Source: Leptospira kirschneri serovar Cynopteri str. 3522 CT
GTDB lineage: Bacteria > Spirochaetota > Leptospiria > Leptospirales > Leptospiraceae
DNA: 64,000 nt
Direction of reading: 5' to 3'
Assembly (NCBI RefSeq): GCF_000243695.2
Contig: NZ_AHMN02000008.1
Location: 272,001 to 336,000 of the forward strand
Below the pieces are notes generated by a model. The model saw only the letters and a list, made by a program, of their open reading frames with translations. It did no database searches and was not told where the DNA came from. The position numbers and the translations under genes were made by a program. Shown here in pieces: positions 1 to 14,523 of this stretch; within the stretch, counting starts at the first letter, position 1; each line of letters opens with the position of its first letter.

Positions 1-1575
1 CTTTTCACCTCTTTTCAGATTTGGAATCGTATTGGAAAGAATTTCCTTAATTTCCATTCGTACAGGTAACGGTTTAGGTTTAGTAAATGCGAATAAGGCA
101 GCTTTTATAGGAGTTAAAAACAAAATGAAAATAACTAAAAGACCCTGGACAATTTTAGGTGAATTTTTTTCTTTCTGTTCACCGGTGCTAAGCATAAATC
201 CCCAGGTTACTATAGTCCATGCAAGAAGAAAAATTCCCATATAACGCGTAAAAGACGCAACTCTAGTTCCTTCATAAGAACCAAAAGAATATAAATACAT
301 TAGCAGAAGGCCAAATGAATATATAGCATAACCTGAAAACATGGTTAAAAAACCTACAATTGCAATACGTCTCTCCTGTCGCCTGGTTTCTATTACAATG
401 GCTGCAATACCAAAAACCATTAAAAAAAGTAAAGATTTAAGAGGAGTTAGCTTTAAAACAAATCTTCTAGAAAATATTTGAAGTACATTTTCAGGATTTA
501 TCTGATAAGTCTGGAATGCTTTCTTAAAGGTAGAAATCGTTTCTTTATCTCGATCTGTTGCTTCTGTTGAAGAAAAACTTTTTTTTATCTGAAAAATCGA
601 AAACGAAGTTTCAAATACCTGAGAAAAACCAGACTTTTTTACGTGCCAACCCCATATCCGAGCTGAAATTATAGGTGTAGCAAGAATTAGGATTACAAGA
701 AAACCGAATATAAGTTTTTGCTTAAGTGGCTTACTAACTGAAAAAATATTCTTCTCTTTAAAAATCTGATCAAATATAAAAATTATCGCGATAAAAACTC
801 CTAACATCAAACCGACTGCTTTTATAATTGGTAAAATGAATAAAGTTGGAAGTAGCCTTACAATTGTTATCGGTGCCGAAGTATTAGACCGAGTACAAGA
901 TATAACGGAAGCTCCACAAAGAAATCCAAGTACATGATCTACATAAAGACTTTGTAAACTATAACCAAATATAAAAACCGCAAGAAAAACAACATTCAAA
1001 GTCAAAATGATTCGAATCCATTGGCGCCAAGTTAATCCTTCTAAAATAGCCACTGCACCTGCTAAAACCAATAAAGATTGTGCCCAATATGTATTTCCTT
1101 CGGACCAACCTATACTTTTGGTTATCCAATATTGAAACAATGCAGTTCCAGGTGGATAACTCTTAAACATAAGTGGACTGTTTGCTTTGGTAAAAGAATT
1201 TAAATGAAACATTTCCTTAGCCGAAAAACCCCAATGTGTAAACTCATCCCACCCTTCAAACAGCGCTCCAGATAACTTAATGTAAAAAAAACATGCTAAA
1301 AGGAAAAAAATCACCGGCCCCGGCTCTAAAAGACTCGTTAATAGTTGAATCAAATTTTTACGCGCAGCACATAAACTTATAAACCCTAAACATATCCCAA
1401 GACCTATAAAACACCATAAAGTCGGTTGCAAAAGATCCAAAAAACCGGAAGCAAAAAGTACAATTATACCCGTTGATATAATAAACAAAGGCATACTTGC
1501 TGTGGACCATTTACTATAACGAATTAGAAAAATTAAATAACCGTAGAAACTTAGTATGAGAAAAATAAACCCCAT
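1..1575 (-). CDS. Polytopic membrane protein, possible GT-C-type glycosyltransferase (partial, runs off left edge)
   Basis: An uninterrupted reading frame runs from an ATG at 1575 to the left edge (525 codons, no stop), so the C-terminus is missing. The translation is very hydrophobic, with about ten predicted membrane helices. A short acidic-aromatic loop motif (GWDEFTHWG) lies near residue 110 and YPPGTALFQYW follows near residue 140. An acidic motif in the first external loop followed by a Pro-Gly-Thr segment is typical of integral-membrane GT-C glycosyltransferases and related envelope polysaccharide proteins. That assignment is inference from layout, not from a family signature I can name. 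The gene stands alone on the minus strand, divergent from the oxidoreductase gene, with about 500 bases between them. Confidence 0.6.
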   Translation of the reverse strand, partial: MGFIFLILSFYGYLIFLIRYSKWSTASMPLFIISTGIIVLFASGFLDLLQPTLWCFIGLGICLGFISLCAARKNLIQLLTSLLEPGPVIFFLLACFFYIKLSGALFEGWDEFTHWGFSAKEMFHLNSFTKANSPLMFKSYPPGTALFQYWITKSIGWSEGNTYWAQSLLVLAGAVAILEGLTWRQWIRIILTLNVVFLAVFIFGYSLQSLYVDHVLGFLCGASVISCTRSNTSAPITIVRLLPTLFILPIIKAVGLMLGVFIAIIFIFDQIFKEKNIFSVSKPLKQKLIFGFLVILILATPIISARIWGWHVKKSGFSQVFETSFSIFQIKKSFSSTEATDRDKETISTFKKAFQTYQINPENVLQIFSRRFVLKLTPLKSLLFLMVFGIAAIVIETRRQERRIAIVGFLTMFSGYAIYSFGLLLMYLYSFGSYEGTRVASFTRYMGIFLLAWTIVTWGFMLSTGEQKEKNSPKIVQGLLVIFILFLTPIKAALFAFTKPKPLPVRMEIKEILSNTIPNLKRGEK

Positions 1576-4171
<2,596 letters not shown>

Positions 4172-4240
4172 TAAATTTTAAATTAGAATTTACTAAAATA
4201 CCTTGCCAAAACTTTTTTGGCGGTTCAAAAAAATCTGATT

Positions 4241-4278
4241 AAAAAGCCGGTTTTCCATAGCCGGCTTTTTTTATTTTT
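4241..4278 (+). terminator. Rho-independent terminator of the Fe-S oxidoreductase gene
   Basis: A perfect 10-bp stem pairs AAAAAGCCGG (4241-4250) with CCGGCTTTTT (4261-4270) around a 10-base loop, and a T-rich tail follows. It sits 70 bases after the stop codon. No other gene on this strand lies just upstream, so it ends a monocistronic transcript. Confidence 0.85.
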
Positions 4279-4304
4279 TAATGTTCTCATATTTAATTTT
4301 AACT

Positions 4305-4590
4305 AACGTGAGCAGGACGTAAGAGATTCGTTTTATAAAAACCTGATTTTTCCATAAAAAATAAAATGAGGAGCTCCCCAACTCGAGTCACAAAAAATGA
4401 ATGTTTAAAGATCTGTAATGCGACTTAATCTACGGAACTACCACAAATTTATATTTTAACGTGAGTTCGTAAAGAAATCCATGATTCATTTTTCTGAAAA
4501 AAAAAATTGGAATCTGAACCTGCAGATTTTTTTTCTAAAACGTGGGAACTACTACTTTTAGAAAATTCTTTCTTATATTCTACTCACGTT
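4305..4590. repeat. Family A interspersed element, nested double copy
   Basis: The left terminus AACGTGAGCAGGACGTAAG at 4305 is matched by the inverted terminus CTCACGTT ending at 4590. A second left terminus (AACGTGAGTTCG) starts at 4458, so an outer copy of 286 bp and an inner copy of 133 bp share one right end. The interior carries the family sequence GTGGGAACTACTAC and an A+T-rich tail before the right terminus. No coding capacity is seen. Confidence 0.7.
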
Positions 4591-4917
4591 AATCCAACTT
4601 AAGAACTGGAGTTTTTAGAATTCGATTCAAAAAGCCTATAATCAAACTTACTATTATAAGAGGAATTAAATGTGAATATATTTCGGAATCACTACGAACG
4701 CTATATGATTTAATAATTCCGTGAGTAGGATAGAACTGAGCATTTTTGAAAATCCAATTTCTACTAAAGTTGTTATAAATCCACAAGAAAACCAAAACAA
4801 TATCCCTTGAACCAAAGTCCACGCAGAAGCAGTTGGATCCGCACTAAAAACCAGTAAACCTTCTAAAATCGCACAATAGCTCCAATCAAAAACGCATTTC
4901 TCAAACGAATATTTCAT
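4589..4917 (-). pseudogene. Small membrane protein gene broken by a frameshift
   Basis: Two overlapping minus frames join into one plausible protein. The first starts at 4917 (MKYSFEKCVFDW...) and has two hydrophobic segments before stopping at 4666. The second, open to 4589, supplies a third helix (SHLIPLIIVSLIIGFLNR) and a basic tail. The frames meet near 4690-4700, where the first ends ...PKYIHI-stop and the second reads ...YSHLIPL, as expected from one inserted or deleted base. The joined product would be about 108 aa with three membrane helices. I do not recognise the family. The 83-aa first frame could also be a complete small protein. Confidence 0.45.
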
Positions 4918-5151
4918 TCCTTCATAAAATAACTTTCTATAAAATTTATATCTGTTTTAGAATTTGAAATATATACAGAAGGTAAAATAAAATTTATTTT
5001 TAAAATTATATTCAATTAATATTGAATATAATTTTAACGTCAGAAGCCTACAAAACCACTGCCAAAATTCGTCATATATCTATTTTAAATTTTATCAAAA
5101 GAATATTTTTTTAAACGGTTTTCAACTAATTATAAAAATTGAATACACTAC

Positions 5152-5251
5152 AGAACTATTGAAAAATAAACTCTCCATCTTGTTTCTGTTTCACGAAATG
5201 GTCAATTAAAGCAGTTTTGTTAATCACTACTACGGAATTTTCAACAACTCT
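5152..5251. repeat. Family B interspersed element (about 100 bp)
   Basis: The element begins AGAACTATTGAAAAATAAAC and ends GAATTTTCAACAACTCT, so its ends are imperfect inverted repeats of AGAGTTGTTGAAAA. The interior (TGTTTCTGTTTCACGAAATGG) is the reverse complement of the interior of copies near 12.6, 17.5 and 19.6 kb. The surrounding gene-free stretch (4918-5290) holds nothing else I can support. Confidence 0.65.
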
Positions 5252-5290
5252 AATATCTATTTTATTAGTTCGGTATAAAAAAGAACCACA

Positions 5291-6424
5291 TCAAAATTCT
5301 AAAACGGCGACTAAACCACTGTCATTGAAAATTTTAAATTTTGCCCTGATTTGTTTGGAAAGTATGTGAACCAAAGTAAAACCAGTCGTTTTAGACTTTT
5401 GTAAATCAATTGGAGCGGATATTCCCACTCCGTTATCTTTAAGAGTTAATTTATAATTTTCCCCATTTTTAGAAAAATGAATTTCTATATTAGGGTCTTT
5501 AGATTCTTTAAACGCGTGTGTAAGCGAGTTATTTAAAAGTTCGTTAAAAATCATTGCACAAGGAATTGCCGTTTCAATTGGCAGATCGATTTTTTCCGCA
5601 TAATTTAAAATGATTATGTTTGAAATATTATGTTTGTTTTTAAGATTCTCTATGATTCTTTCAATTACATTAGAAAATTCTATACTATGATAGTTATCGG
5701 ATTTATACATATAGTTATGTACTTCTGACATTGCAAGAATCCGATTCTGAAATTCAAATAATACCTTTTGTGAATCCGACTTATCGTTTCTATGAAGATC
5801 CGCAAGTCCACTCAGTACTTGAAGATTATTCCTGACCCTATGATGGATTTCTTTGATCAATTCGTCTTTTTCTTTAATGTAAGAATTCAAAAGATTTACT
5901 GTCAAAAGCGCAATACTCGTAAAAAAGAAAAAACCCAAAACAGAATCTACGACAAAACTTATTTTTAACCCTCCCCTTTGAGAAAGTATATTTAAAAAAT
6001 AAAATATTAATAAAAACGAATAAATGGAAATATAGATAGTAGTTCTAATAGTCGTAAAAAGCAGAAATATAATGACAAGAATCGGAAAACTATACAATGC
6101 ATTCCCTTCCGGGTCGCCGAAAAGCAATCCTAAAGTAACTCCTACGACCACCGTAAACAAAGTAAGAATTAAAGCCTTTTTATATTGTCCGTACCAAACC
6201 AGCAACATCGATAAAAACGAAAAGGATATGAGCATTACAAAACTAGGAAGATAAGTTACTTCATTGAAAAAAAAACAAAATGTAATTCCTGGAAGAACAA
6301 AGGTTACAACGTTAAAAACAAATAAATATAAAGCCCTTATTCTTAAAATAAAAGGTTCTTGTGAGTAAATACGTTGAAATCTTTTTAAAATCATATTTTT
6401 CAAAAGAATCATAAATTTCGCCAT
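5291..6424 (-). CDS. Membrane sensor histidine kinase, HisKA_2/HWE type (paralogue 1)
   Basis: The protein is 377 aa. Residues 30-185 hold about six membrane helices with very short loops and no large extracytoplasmic sensor domain. A HisKA_2-type phosphoacceptor region follows (EIHHRVRNNLQ, residues 192-202, His near 194-195), then an HATPase_c domain with an N box (NELLNNSLTHAF) and a G1 box (DNGVGI). This family autophosphorylates on His and passes phosphate to a response regulator, but none is encoded nearby. The start is uncertain: the paralogue aligns from the Met at residue 11, and no candidate ATG has a strong ribosome-binding site. It is followed on the chromosome by a very similar gene at 6819-7928. 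Confidence 0.85.
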   Translation of the reverse strand: MAKFMILLKNMILKRFQRIYSQEPFILRIRALYLFVFNVVTFVLPGITFCFFFNEVTYLPSFVMLISFSFLSMLLVWYGQYKKALILTLFTVVVGVTLGLLFGDPEGNALYSFPILVIIFLLFTTIRTTIYISIYSFLLIFYFLNILSQRGGLKISFVVDSVLGFFFFTSIALLTVNLLNSYIKEKDELIKEIHHRVRNNLQVLSGLADLHRNDKSDSQKVLFEFQNRILAMSEVHNYMYKSDNYHSIEFSNVIERIIENLKNKHNISNIIILNYAEKIDLPIETAIPCAMIFNELLNNSLTHAFKESKDPNIEIHFSKNGENYKLTLKDNGVGISAPIDLQKSKTTGFTLVHILSKQIRAKFKIFNDSGLVAVLEF

Positions 6425-6818
6425 TCAAAGAACAAATGCGATTGTAAACCCTATTGCATCGAATTTCAAGTGAAGGAACTACTTAAAAAAATATCATCAC
6501 AATAATTCTCTTACGGTTTTGTTTCAAATGATACGAATCATTCGACTGTAATTTTAAAAAAAAATCGAAAATTAATTTCAAGATTGATAGAGTATCTTAT
6601 AAATCGATTTATTTGTTTCTATTGAAATCGTGAAAAGATTACTTTACCAAATTATTGTCCAAAATTCTGCGTTAAACAGTGGATTTATTCTTAAGATCTA
6701 GGCCCACCTTACAACATTTATACAGAAACCATTTTTCAAGATTCGCTAAAACCAAATATATTGTAGCTTCCAAAAAAGAAATATCCGTAAGATTTTTGGG
6801 AAAATCTATAAACATCAA
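6425..6818. other. Gap between the tandem kinase genes, no gene seen
   Basis: About 390 A+T-rich bases lie between the two kinase genes. Many short T and A runs are present, but I see no frame with a ribosome-binding site, no convincing terminator and no clear copy of the named repeat families. The gap suggests that the two paralogues are transcribed separately. Confidence 0.4.
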
Positions 6819-7928
6819 TTAAAATTCTAAAACGGCGACCAAACCATGATCGTTAAAAATTTCAAAATTTGCATGAATCTGCCTAGAAAGTATCTGAATT
6901 AAAGTAAAACCTATTGTGTTCGAATTTTTCCAACTCGTCGGAATTGTCATTCCTGTCCCGTTGTCTTTGACTGCTAATTTATAGAGGGAAACGTTTTTAG
7001 AAAAATGAATTTCTATATTAGGATCTTTAGATTCTTTAAACGCATGAGTCAGTGAGTTATTTAGAAGTTCGTTAAAAATCATTGCACAAGGAATTGCCGT
7101 TTCAATTGGCAAATTTATTTTTTCGGAATAATTTAGAATGGTTATCTTAGAATCTTTATGTTTGTTTTTAAGATTCTCTATAATTTTTTCAATTACATTA
7201 GAAAATTCTATACTATGATAGTTATCGGATTTATACAAATAGTTATGCACTTCTGACATTGCAAGAATCCGATTCTGAAATTCAAATAACACCCTTTGTA
7301 AATCGGCCCCGTCTTTATTGTGAAGAATGGCAAGACCACTTAACACTTGAAGATTATTTCTAACCCTATGATGAATTTCTTTGATTAGTTCGTCTTTCTC
7401 TTTAATATAAGAATTTAAAAGGTTTACAGTTAAAAAAGAAAGGAGCGTAAAAAGAATAAAACCTATAATAGAATCTACTGCAAAAACGCTGTTTAACTTA
7501 TCCATCGAATTGAGTCTGTAAAAAAACAATAGAATCAATATAAACGAAAATAAAGAAATATAAAGAGTAGTTCTAATATCAGTGAATAACAAAAACAAAA
7601 TCACTAAAATAGAAAGACTCGATAAAGCGTTTCCGACAGGATTCCCAAAAAGTAAGGCCCATGCAAGCCCTGTAGCCACGGAAAATAAGGTTAGAAATAA
7701 AGCTTTTTTAAATTGTCCTATCCAAAGCAAAAATATCGATAAAAAAGAAGCAATTATAAAAAGTATAAAACTAGGTCGGTAAGTAGGTTCTTTCTCATTG
7801 AAAAAAAATGTAAACGATAAACTCGCAAACATAAAAACAACTACATTAAAAAGAAGTAAATAGAGAGCCCTTACCCTTAAGATAAAAGATTCTTGCGCAT
7901 AAATACGTTTGAATTTTTCAAAAACCAT
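6819..7928 (-). CDS. Membrane sensor histidine kinase, HisKA_2/HWE type (paralogue 2)
   Basis: This 369-aa protein has the same architecture as its neighbour at 5291-6424: about six N-terminal membrane helices, a phosphoacceptor motif (EIHHRVRNNLQVLSGL) and an HATPase_c domain (NELLNNSLTHAF; G1 box DNGTGM). The two are close to identical from just before the phosphoacceptor to the N box and differ more in the membrane part and the extreme C-terminus. They are therefore a tandem duplication in which the input half has diverged. Other than changes in the membrane sensor, nothing in the sequence shows what distinguishes the signals. No cognate regulator gene is adjacent. Confidence 0.85.
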   Translation of the reverse strand: MVFEKFKRIYAQESFILRVRALYLLLFNVVVFMFASLSFTFFFNEKEPTYRPSFILFIIASFLSIFLLWIGQFKKALFLTLFSVATGLAWALLFGNPVGNALSSLSILVILFLLFTDIRTTLYISLFSFILILLFFYRLNSMDKLNSVFAVDSIIGFILFTLLSFLTVNLLNSYIKEKDELIKEIHHRVRNNLQVLSGLAILHNKDGADLQRVLFEFQNRILAMSEVHNYLYKSDNYHSIEFSNVIEKIIENLKNKHKDSKITILNYSEKINLPIETAIPCAMIFNELLNNSLTHAFKESKDPNIEIHFSKNVSLYKLAVKDNGTGMTIPTSWKNSNTIGFTLIQILSRQIHANFEIFNDHGLVAVLEF

Positions 7929-8446
7929 ACTCTCTAAAAAAGATCCTTTCTAAATTACTCTATTAAAAAATTCATTTATAATTTTAAGATAGTAAATCCT
8001 ATTAAACAGCATTTTAAATTCGACAAAACTTTTTGTATTTTTGTTTCAAAATCAGATCCTCTGAAATATTAAAATCCTGAAACTTTGCATTTGGACTTTG
8101 TTAACCGTTTAAGTCGACTCAACAATAAATAGAGAAAAAATTTACGTCTTATTTAACGCTCAATAGATTAAATTAAGCTAATAATTTACGTTTCAGGAGA
8201 TAAGAGAAATACTTCTAATTTTGATATTCTACTCAAGAAAAATTATCAATCAGAAACACTTTTTAACTTTTTGAATATTTTCCAAACTCTTTCAAAATCA
8301 CTTTGTTCAAAGTAAAAAAATAAGATACTACACTCTTCCTATTTACTTAGTCCAAAGCCTATAAATCCACTCTCTTGTAACACTCCACCTAACTTTAATG
8401 CGTAACTTTTCTAAAATGATAAATATAAAAATCAGAATTTCAACTC
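7929..8446. other. Gene-free A+T-rich stretch
   Basis: About 520 bases lie between the second kinase gene and the DUF445 gene. The stretch is strongly A+T-rich. I found no frame with ribosome-binding signals, no hairpin terminator and no clear repeat-family copy. Confidence 0.4.
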
Positions 8447-9588
8447 TTAAAAAAAGAATCTTATAAGTCCAGTGATACATCCCAAAAAAAATCCTAATAT
8501 ACTTCCGTTAATCCGGATCGTTTCTAAAACGTTTCTAGTTTTCCATTCTAAATTTTTTCTAAGATCCTTGGGCTCCAGACTTTGAAGCCTAACCGTAATT
8601 TGTCTTCCGATATAACCCGAAACGTTTTCGTCTATACGTTTTTCTACAAACTCCAGTACGGAACGAAGAGGCGCGTATTCCTGTAAGGTTTTCACTTCTC
8701 CGATTTCCTTAAGATGAGTTTGAATGAGCGCTGACAAAAGTCGGCTAGACTGGTCTTTTAAAAATCCCATCAAAGATCGAACTGCCTTTTCTCTTTGATC
8801 CAAATGTAATTCGTTCCAAGAGGATATGTAAGTTTCCGAAGAAGCAGCCATAAGACTGACCAATTTTTCGATCGTTTTTTCGTCCTTGGATTCTATCTCC
8901 AAACCTTGTTTTACGTGATTTCCGTATTCCTTTAATTTTTTTGGAAAGTCTACGACTAGGTTCAATACTACCTGAGCTACTAAATTCATTTTTCCTAATA
9001 TTTCTTGAAGCAGAGATTTAAACTCTTCCGTATCTGCAACTTTTATCATGGACTCTCCGATCAAAAGTTTAATCGTATCCATAATTTCTTTTTGCCGATT
9101 TAACTCTTTTAATAATGCGACGTCGGTTCCGGAAAATTGATAGCGAACCAAGTATTGAACGATTTCTTCCTCCACTTTGGAGAAAAGTCCGTTTAATATC
9201 TCTTTTGTTTTTTCCTCATTTCCGAAAGTTTCCAGTAAAACTTCGTGAACTTCGTTTCGAGTATAAGGATCTTCTAATACCATTCTAATTCTGGAGCGGA
9301 TCACTTCGTGATGTAGAAGATCGTTAGCCACCCAATTTCCGATTTCGACTGAAAGTTTGGAACCGTCCTCTTCAATCGCTTTATAAGTTTTCCATACGGC
9401 AAACCAATCACAAAATCCTCCGATCAAACCTCCTTCCAAAGCGGAAAGTATAATTTTTACAATCGGAGTTTCTGGATTTCCTAAAAACAGAATAAAAAGT
9501 ATCGCCGCAGAAAATCCTATCAAAATAGAATTAGAAAGAGTTTGTCTTTTTCTAAAAGGAGTTTTTCGTAAATCTTTTGTAAAGAACG

Positions 9589-9592
<4 letters not shown>
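8447..9592 (-). CDS. DUF445 family membrane protein
   Basis: The protein is 381 aa. The N-terminal helix pair with [19 protein letters not shown] (about residues 55-75) matches the DUF445 signature, in which a Gly-rich turn and a Trp-Phe-Ala-Val segment precede a long soluble helical region. The C-terminus returns to the membrane with [17 protein letters not shown], also typical of the family. The roughly 280 residues between are highly charged and helical. The function is not established. The start codon overlaps the stop of the upstream membrane protein gene by four bases (ATGA at 9589-9592), so the pair is translationally coupled. Confidence 0.8.
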
Positions 9593-11899
<2,307 letters not shown>

Positions 11900-11960
11900 C
11901 CGATTTCCTGACAAGCAAAACGGGTGTTCTCGATCCCCTTTCAATTCTGCTCAAGAGAAA

Positions 11961-12095
11961 TTATTCTTCTCTTACATTCTCCTGAACGTATTTTTCAAAG
12001 TCGTCCTCGGACATAGTATCCGAATAAAGAGGATAAAAAGCGTCTATCAATTCTTCCATTGTTTGGAATTTCGCTCCGTCCATTTTGTAAGACAT
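11961..12095 (-). CDS. Small acidic hypothetical protein (44 aa)
   Basis: A short reading frame starts at the ATG at 12095 and ends with TAA at 11961. It is preceded by AAAGGAG, eight bases from the ATG, one of the best ribosome-binding sites in the window. The product (MSYKMDGAKFQTMEELIDAF...) is acidic at its C-terminus (MSEDDFEKYVQENVREE), has no hydrophobic segment and reads as a compact helical protein. I do not recognise a family. It lies 80 bases upstream of the large membrane protein gene on the same strand, so it could be the first cistron of that transcript. Its strong site and codon-like composition argue that it is real despite its size. Confidence 0.6.
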   Translation of the reverse strand: MSYKMDGAKFQTMEELIDAFYPLYSDTMSEDDFEKYVQENVREE

Positions 12096-12570
12096 ACCGG
12101 ACTCCTTTGGGACTTCAGATTTTTAGCATCAATCAAAATATGATCTTTTGAATACACATCAGTTTGTATAAGTCTTAAACTTAAAATCCATTTTCATTTT
12201 TGAAATTAGTCGTGCTTGTCCCTTTTAAAATTAGTTTATACTTCATCCAAAAACATTCTCTGTTTCTATATTCTCAATCGATTTTGGTTGATTTTTGAAA
12301 TTTTTGGATAAGCTAAAGTTGAAACATTCGACGAATCGAATCGTTTCTTTTTACAATTTTTTTTAGTATTTATTTCCTTTACAAGATCTCAAAAATAATA
12401 GAATTCATTTTATTTTCGTAAAAAAAAACGATTTTGAAATCGATCTTCTTTGAAAAATTCCGGTTTAGTTTTTATTTCCCAGTTATTGAGTTTTTTCAAG
12501 ACCAAAGTTTTTTAAAAATTTCTCGTATTCACTTTTTTCAAAAATATAATTTTTTTATAAACATAACAAT

Positions 12571-12663
12571 AGAATTGTTGAAAGTTCAAAATTGACAAAA
12601 CTGCTTCAATCGATCGTTTCCATGTGATAGAAACAGATGAAGAATTTATTTTTCAACAACTCT
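12571..12663. repeat. Family B interspersed element
   Basis: This copy runs from AGAATTGTTGAAAGTTC to TTTATTTTTCAACAACTCT, with the interior CTGCTTCAATCGATCGTTTCC. It lies within a gene-free A+T-rich stretch (12096-12841) between the 44-aa gene and the lipoprotein gene. I see nothing else there that I can support. Confidence 0.6.
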
Positions 12664-12841
12664 AATATTTAAAACGATAAAAATCTATAAGAGTTTTATT
12701 TTAAATTTATGATCTTTCAACTAACATAGATTACTTATATAAACCTGGATTATAGAAAATTTTCATTTAATGTTGAATTAGACACTTGATCCTATAATTC
12801 TAAGTTGTAGAAACAGGTACAATTTCTTAAGATAAAAATTT

Positions 12842-13264
<423 letters not shown>

Positions 13265-13380
13265 ATAGAAAAGAGTAGATACGGAACACTCTTTGGCAAG
13301 TTTTTTCCTAACTTTGATTTAGAATTGAAACCTATATTTAAAATCTAAAAAAACTTAATTTTCGAATTCGTTTTAAATCG

Positions 13381-13845
13381 AAATTCCAAAAAGTTTCGCT
13401 CTATTTTCCAGAAAAATCTTTCTTTTGATCTTTCCAGAAAGAGAAGTATTGAATAGAAAATGACTAAGCGAGTATGGTATAATCTGATCCAAAATGAATT
13501 CTATCTGAATAACGTTCTAAAATTTCTAAATAACAATCCGTATTTTCCCCTGTAGCCAAAAGTCCACAAAAACCATCGTGGTATCCATACTAAGTTCTGG
13601 ATAAATTTCAAGTAATTCCGCGCCCATTACCTTCAATTTCGGATAACGTTCTATAAAAGATCTAATATTTGTATAAGGTCCCCGGAAGAGGTGCATCGCC
13701 AGAATGAATGACAATAGGAATTTCTTTTTTTTCGAGATAATAAAAAGTCTCCGAAAGATCAGGTCTAGTCAAATCCAACCGGCCAGTATAGTTTAAAACC
13801 ACGAATCTTCTACGGCCCTTTTTGTATAATCCAAACAATCTTCTT
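13381..13845 (-). pseudogene. Amidohydrolase (metal-dependent hydrolase) relic
   Basis: Pieces of one amidohydrolase-like protein are spread over different minus frames. In order they read NYTGRLDLTRPD and IPIVIHSGDAPLPG, then after a frame change GPYTNIRSFIERYPKLKVMG and LLEIYPELSMDTTMVFVDFW, then after another change ILERYSDRIHFGSDYTI, and finally KIKRKIFLENRAKLF. This is the usual C-terminal half of an Amidohydro_2-type hydrolase (IHSG metal ligand, GSDY motif, final ENA-like helix). Several frameshifts, an in-frame stop after DYTILA and a probable deletion after VMGAE make it non-functional. I could not find the N-terminal third. Confidence 0.65.
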
Positions 13846-13960
13846 ACGGAAAAAAAGTTCCGAACAAGATCGCTCCTTTTGTTTTCGTATGAGTTTTATA
13901 TACCCATCGATTTAGACCTTTCCAAAGAAAGGAGAAGTTTCATTAGAATTTTATTACTGA

Positions 13961-14046
13961 TCTCTATAAAATTGAGTACCGTTAATTCTATCACAAAACA
14001 CTGATTCCATGCAAAATATTAGGTACTTTATTATATAGTTATGAGT
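13961..14046. repeat. Family C interspersed element
   Basis: This copy begins TCTCTATAAAATTGAGTACC and ends with TTATTATATAGTTATGAG. The middle contains CTATCACAAAACACTGATTCC. The same unit recurs inverted near 16.4 kb and 48.6 kb and direct near 37.9 kb. It lies between the amidohydrolase relic and the DUF1145-like gene. Confidence 0.7.
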
Positions 14047-14253
14047 AGAAGACAATTAAATGATGGCAACAGGGTAACATTCGATCAGTTTACTTACTTT
14101 AAAATTCGAGTCAATCGATTGTCTCTTTTTTACTTGACCAATCGATTTCAAAAGTTTCAATGAGCGAAATTTTTCAGAATAGTTTTTTAATATTTTGAAT
14201 CTTAACTTTATTTAATCTTAAAAGTTTTTTGGAAACAGGACAGGAACAAATTT

Positions 14254-14523
14254 ATGTATCTAATATTATCAACAGTTAAAATCGGTGCCGTTTTATTTTG
14301 GATCGTTTTTAGCGCTCTTCTATTTGGTTTCATTTCGGTAGAATCTCATCTTAGTTTTCTAATCAAAGCAGTGGGTTACGGAACCTTGGCTGTACATCTT
14401 TTAGAAATTGTATATTTCTGGTTTCTCTTACGGAAGAAATCAAACAATATATTTTTAGATTGTATTCAAATTCTAATATTCGGAGTTTTTCATATGATTT
14501 CCCTCAGAAACAAACGCGCTTAA
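14254..14523 (+). CDS. Small membrane protein, DUF1145-like
   Basis: The 89-aa product has three hydrophobic helices (about residues 8-28, 33-57 and 68-82), a His-Leu-Leu-Glu segment in the second and a basic C-terminus. Size, helix spacing and the AVHLLEIVYFW segment resemble the DUF1145/YhhL family of small inner-membrane proteins of unknown function. This is a pattern-level match, not a secure assignment. A weak AGGA-type ribosome-binding site (ACAGGAAC) precedes the ATG. It stands alone, and the roughly 430 bases downstream hold no gene that I can see. Confidence 0.6.
   Translation: MYLILSTVKIGAVLFWIVFSALLFGFISVESHLSFLIKAVGYGTLAVHLLEIVYFWFLLRKKSNNIFLDCIQILIFGVFHMISLRNKRA

Noticed and set aside
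4666..4917. Treating the first 83-codon frame alone as the complete gene
   Set aside because: Possible, but the next frame supplies a membrane helix and tail exactly where this one stops, so a broken gene is the better reading.
13822..14004. Plus frame of 60 codons opposite the amidohydrolase relic
   Set aside because: It covers the relic and the family C repeat, lacks a ribosome-binding site and has no plausible protein character.
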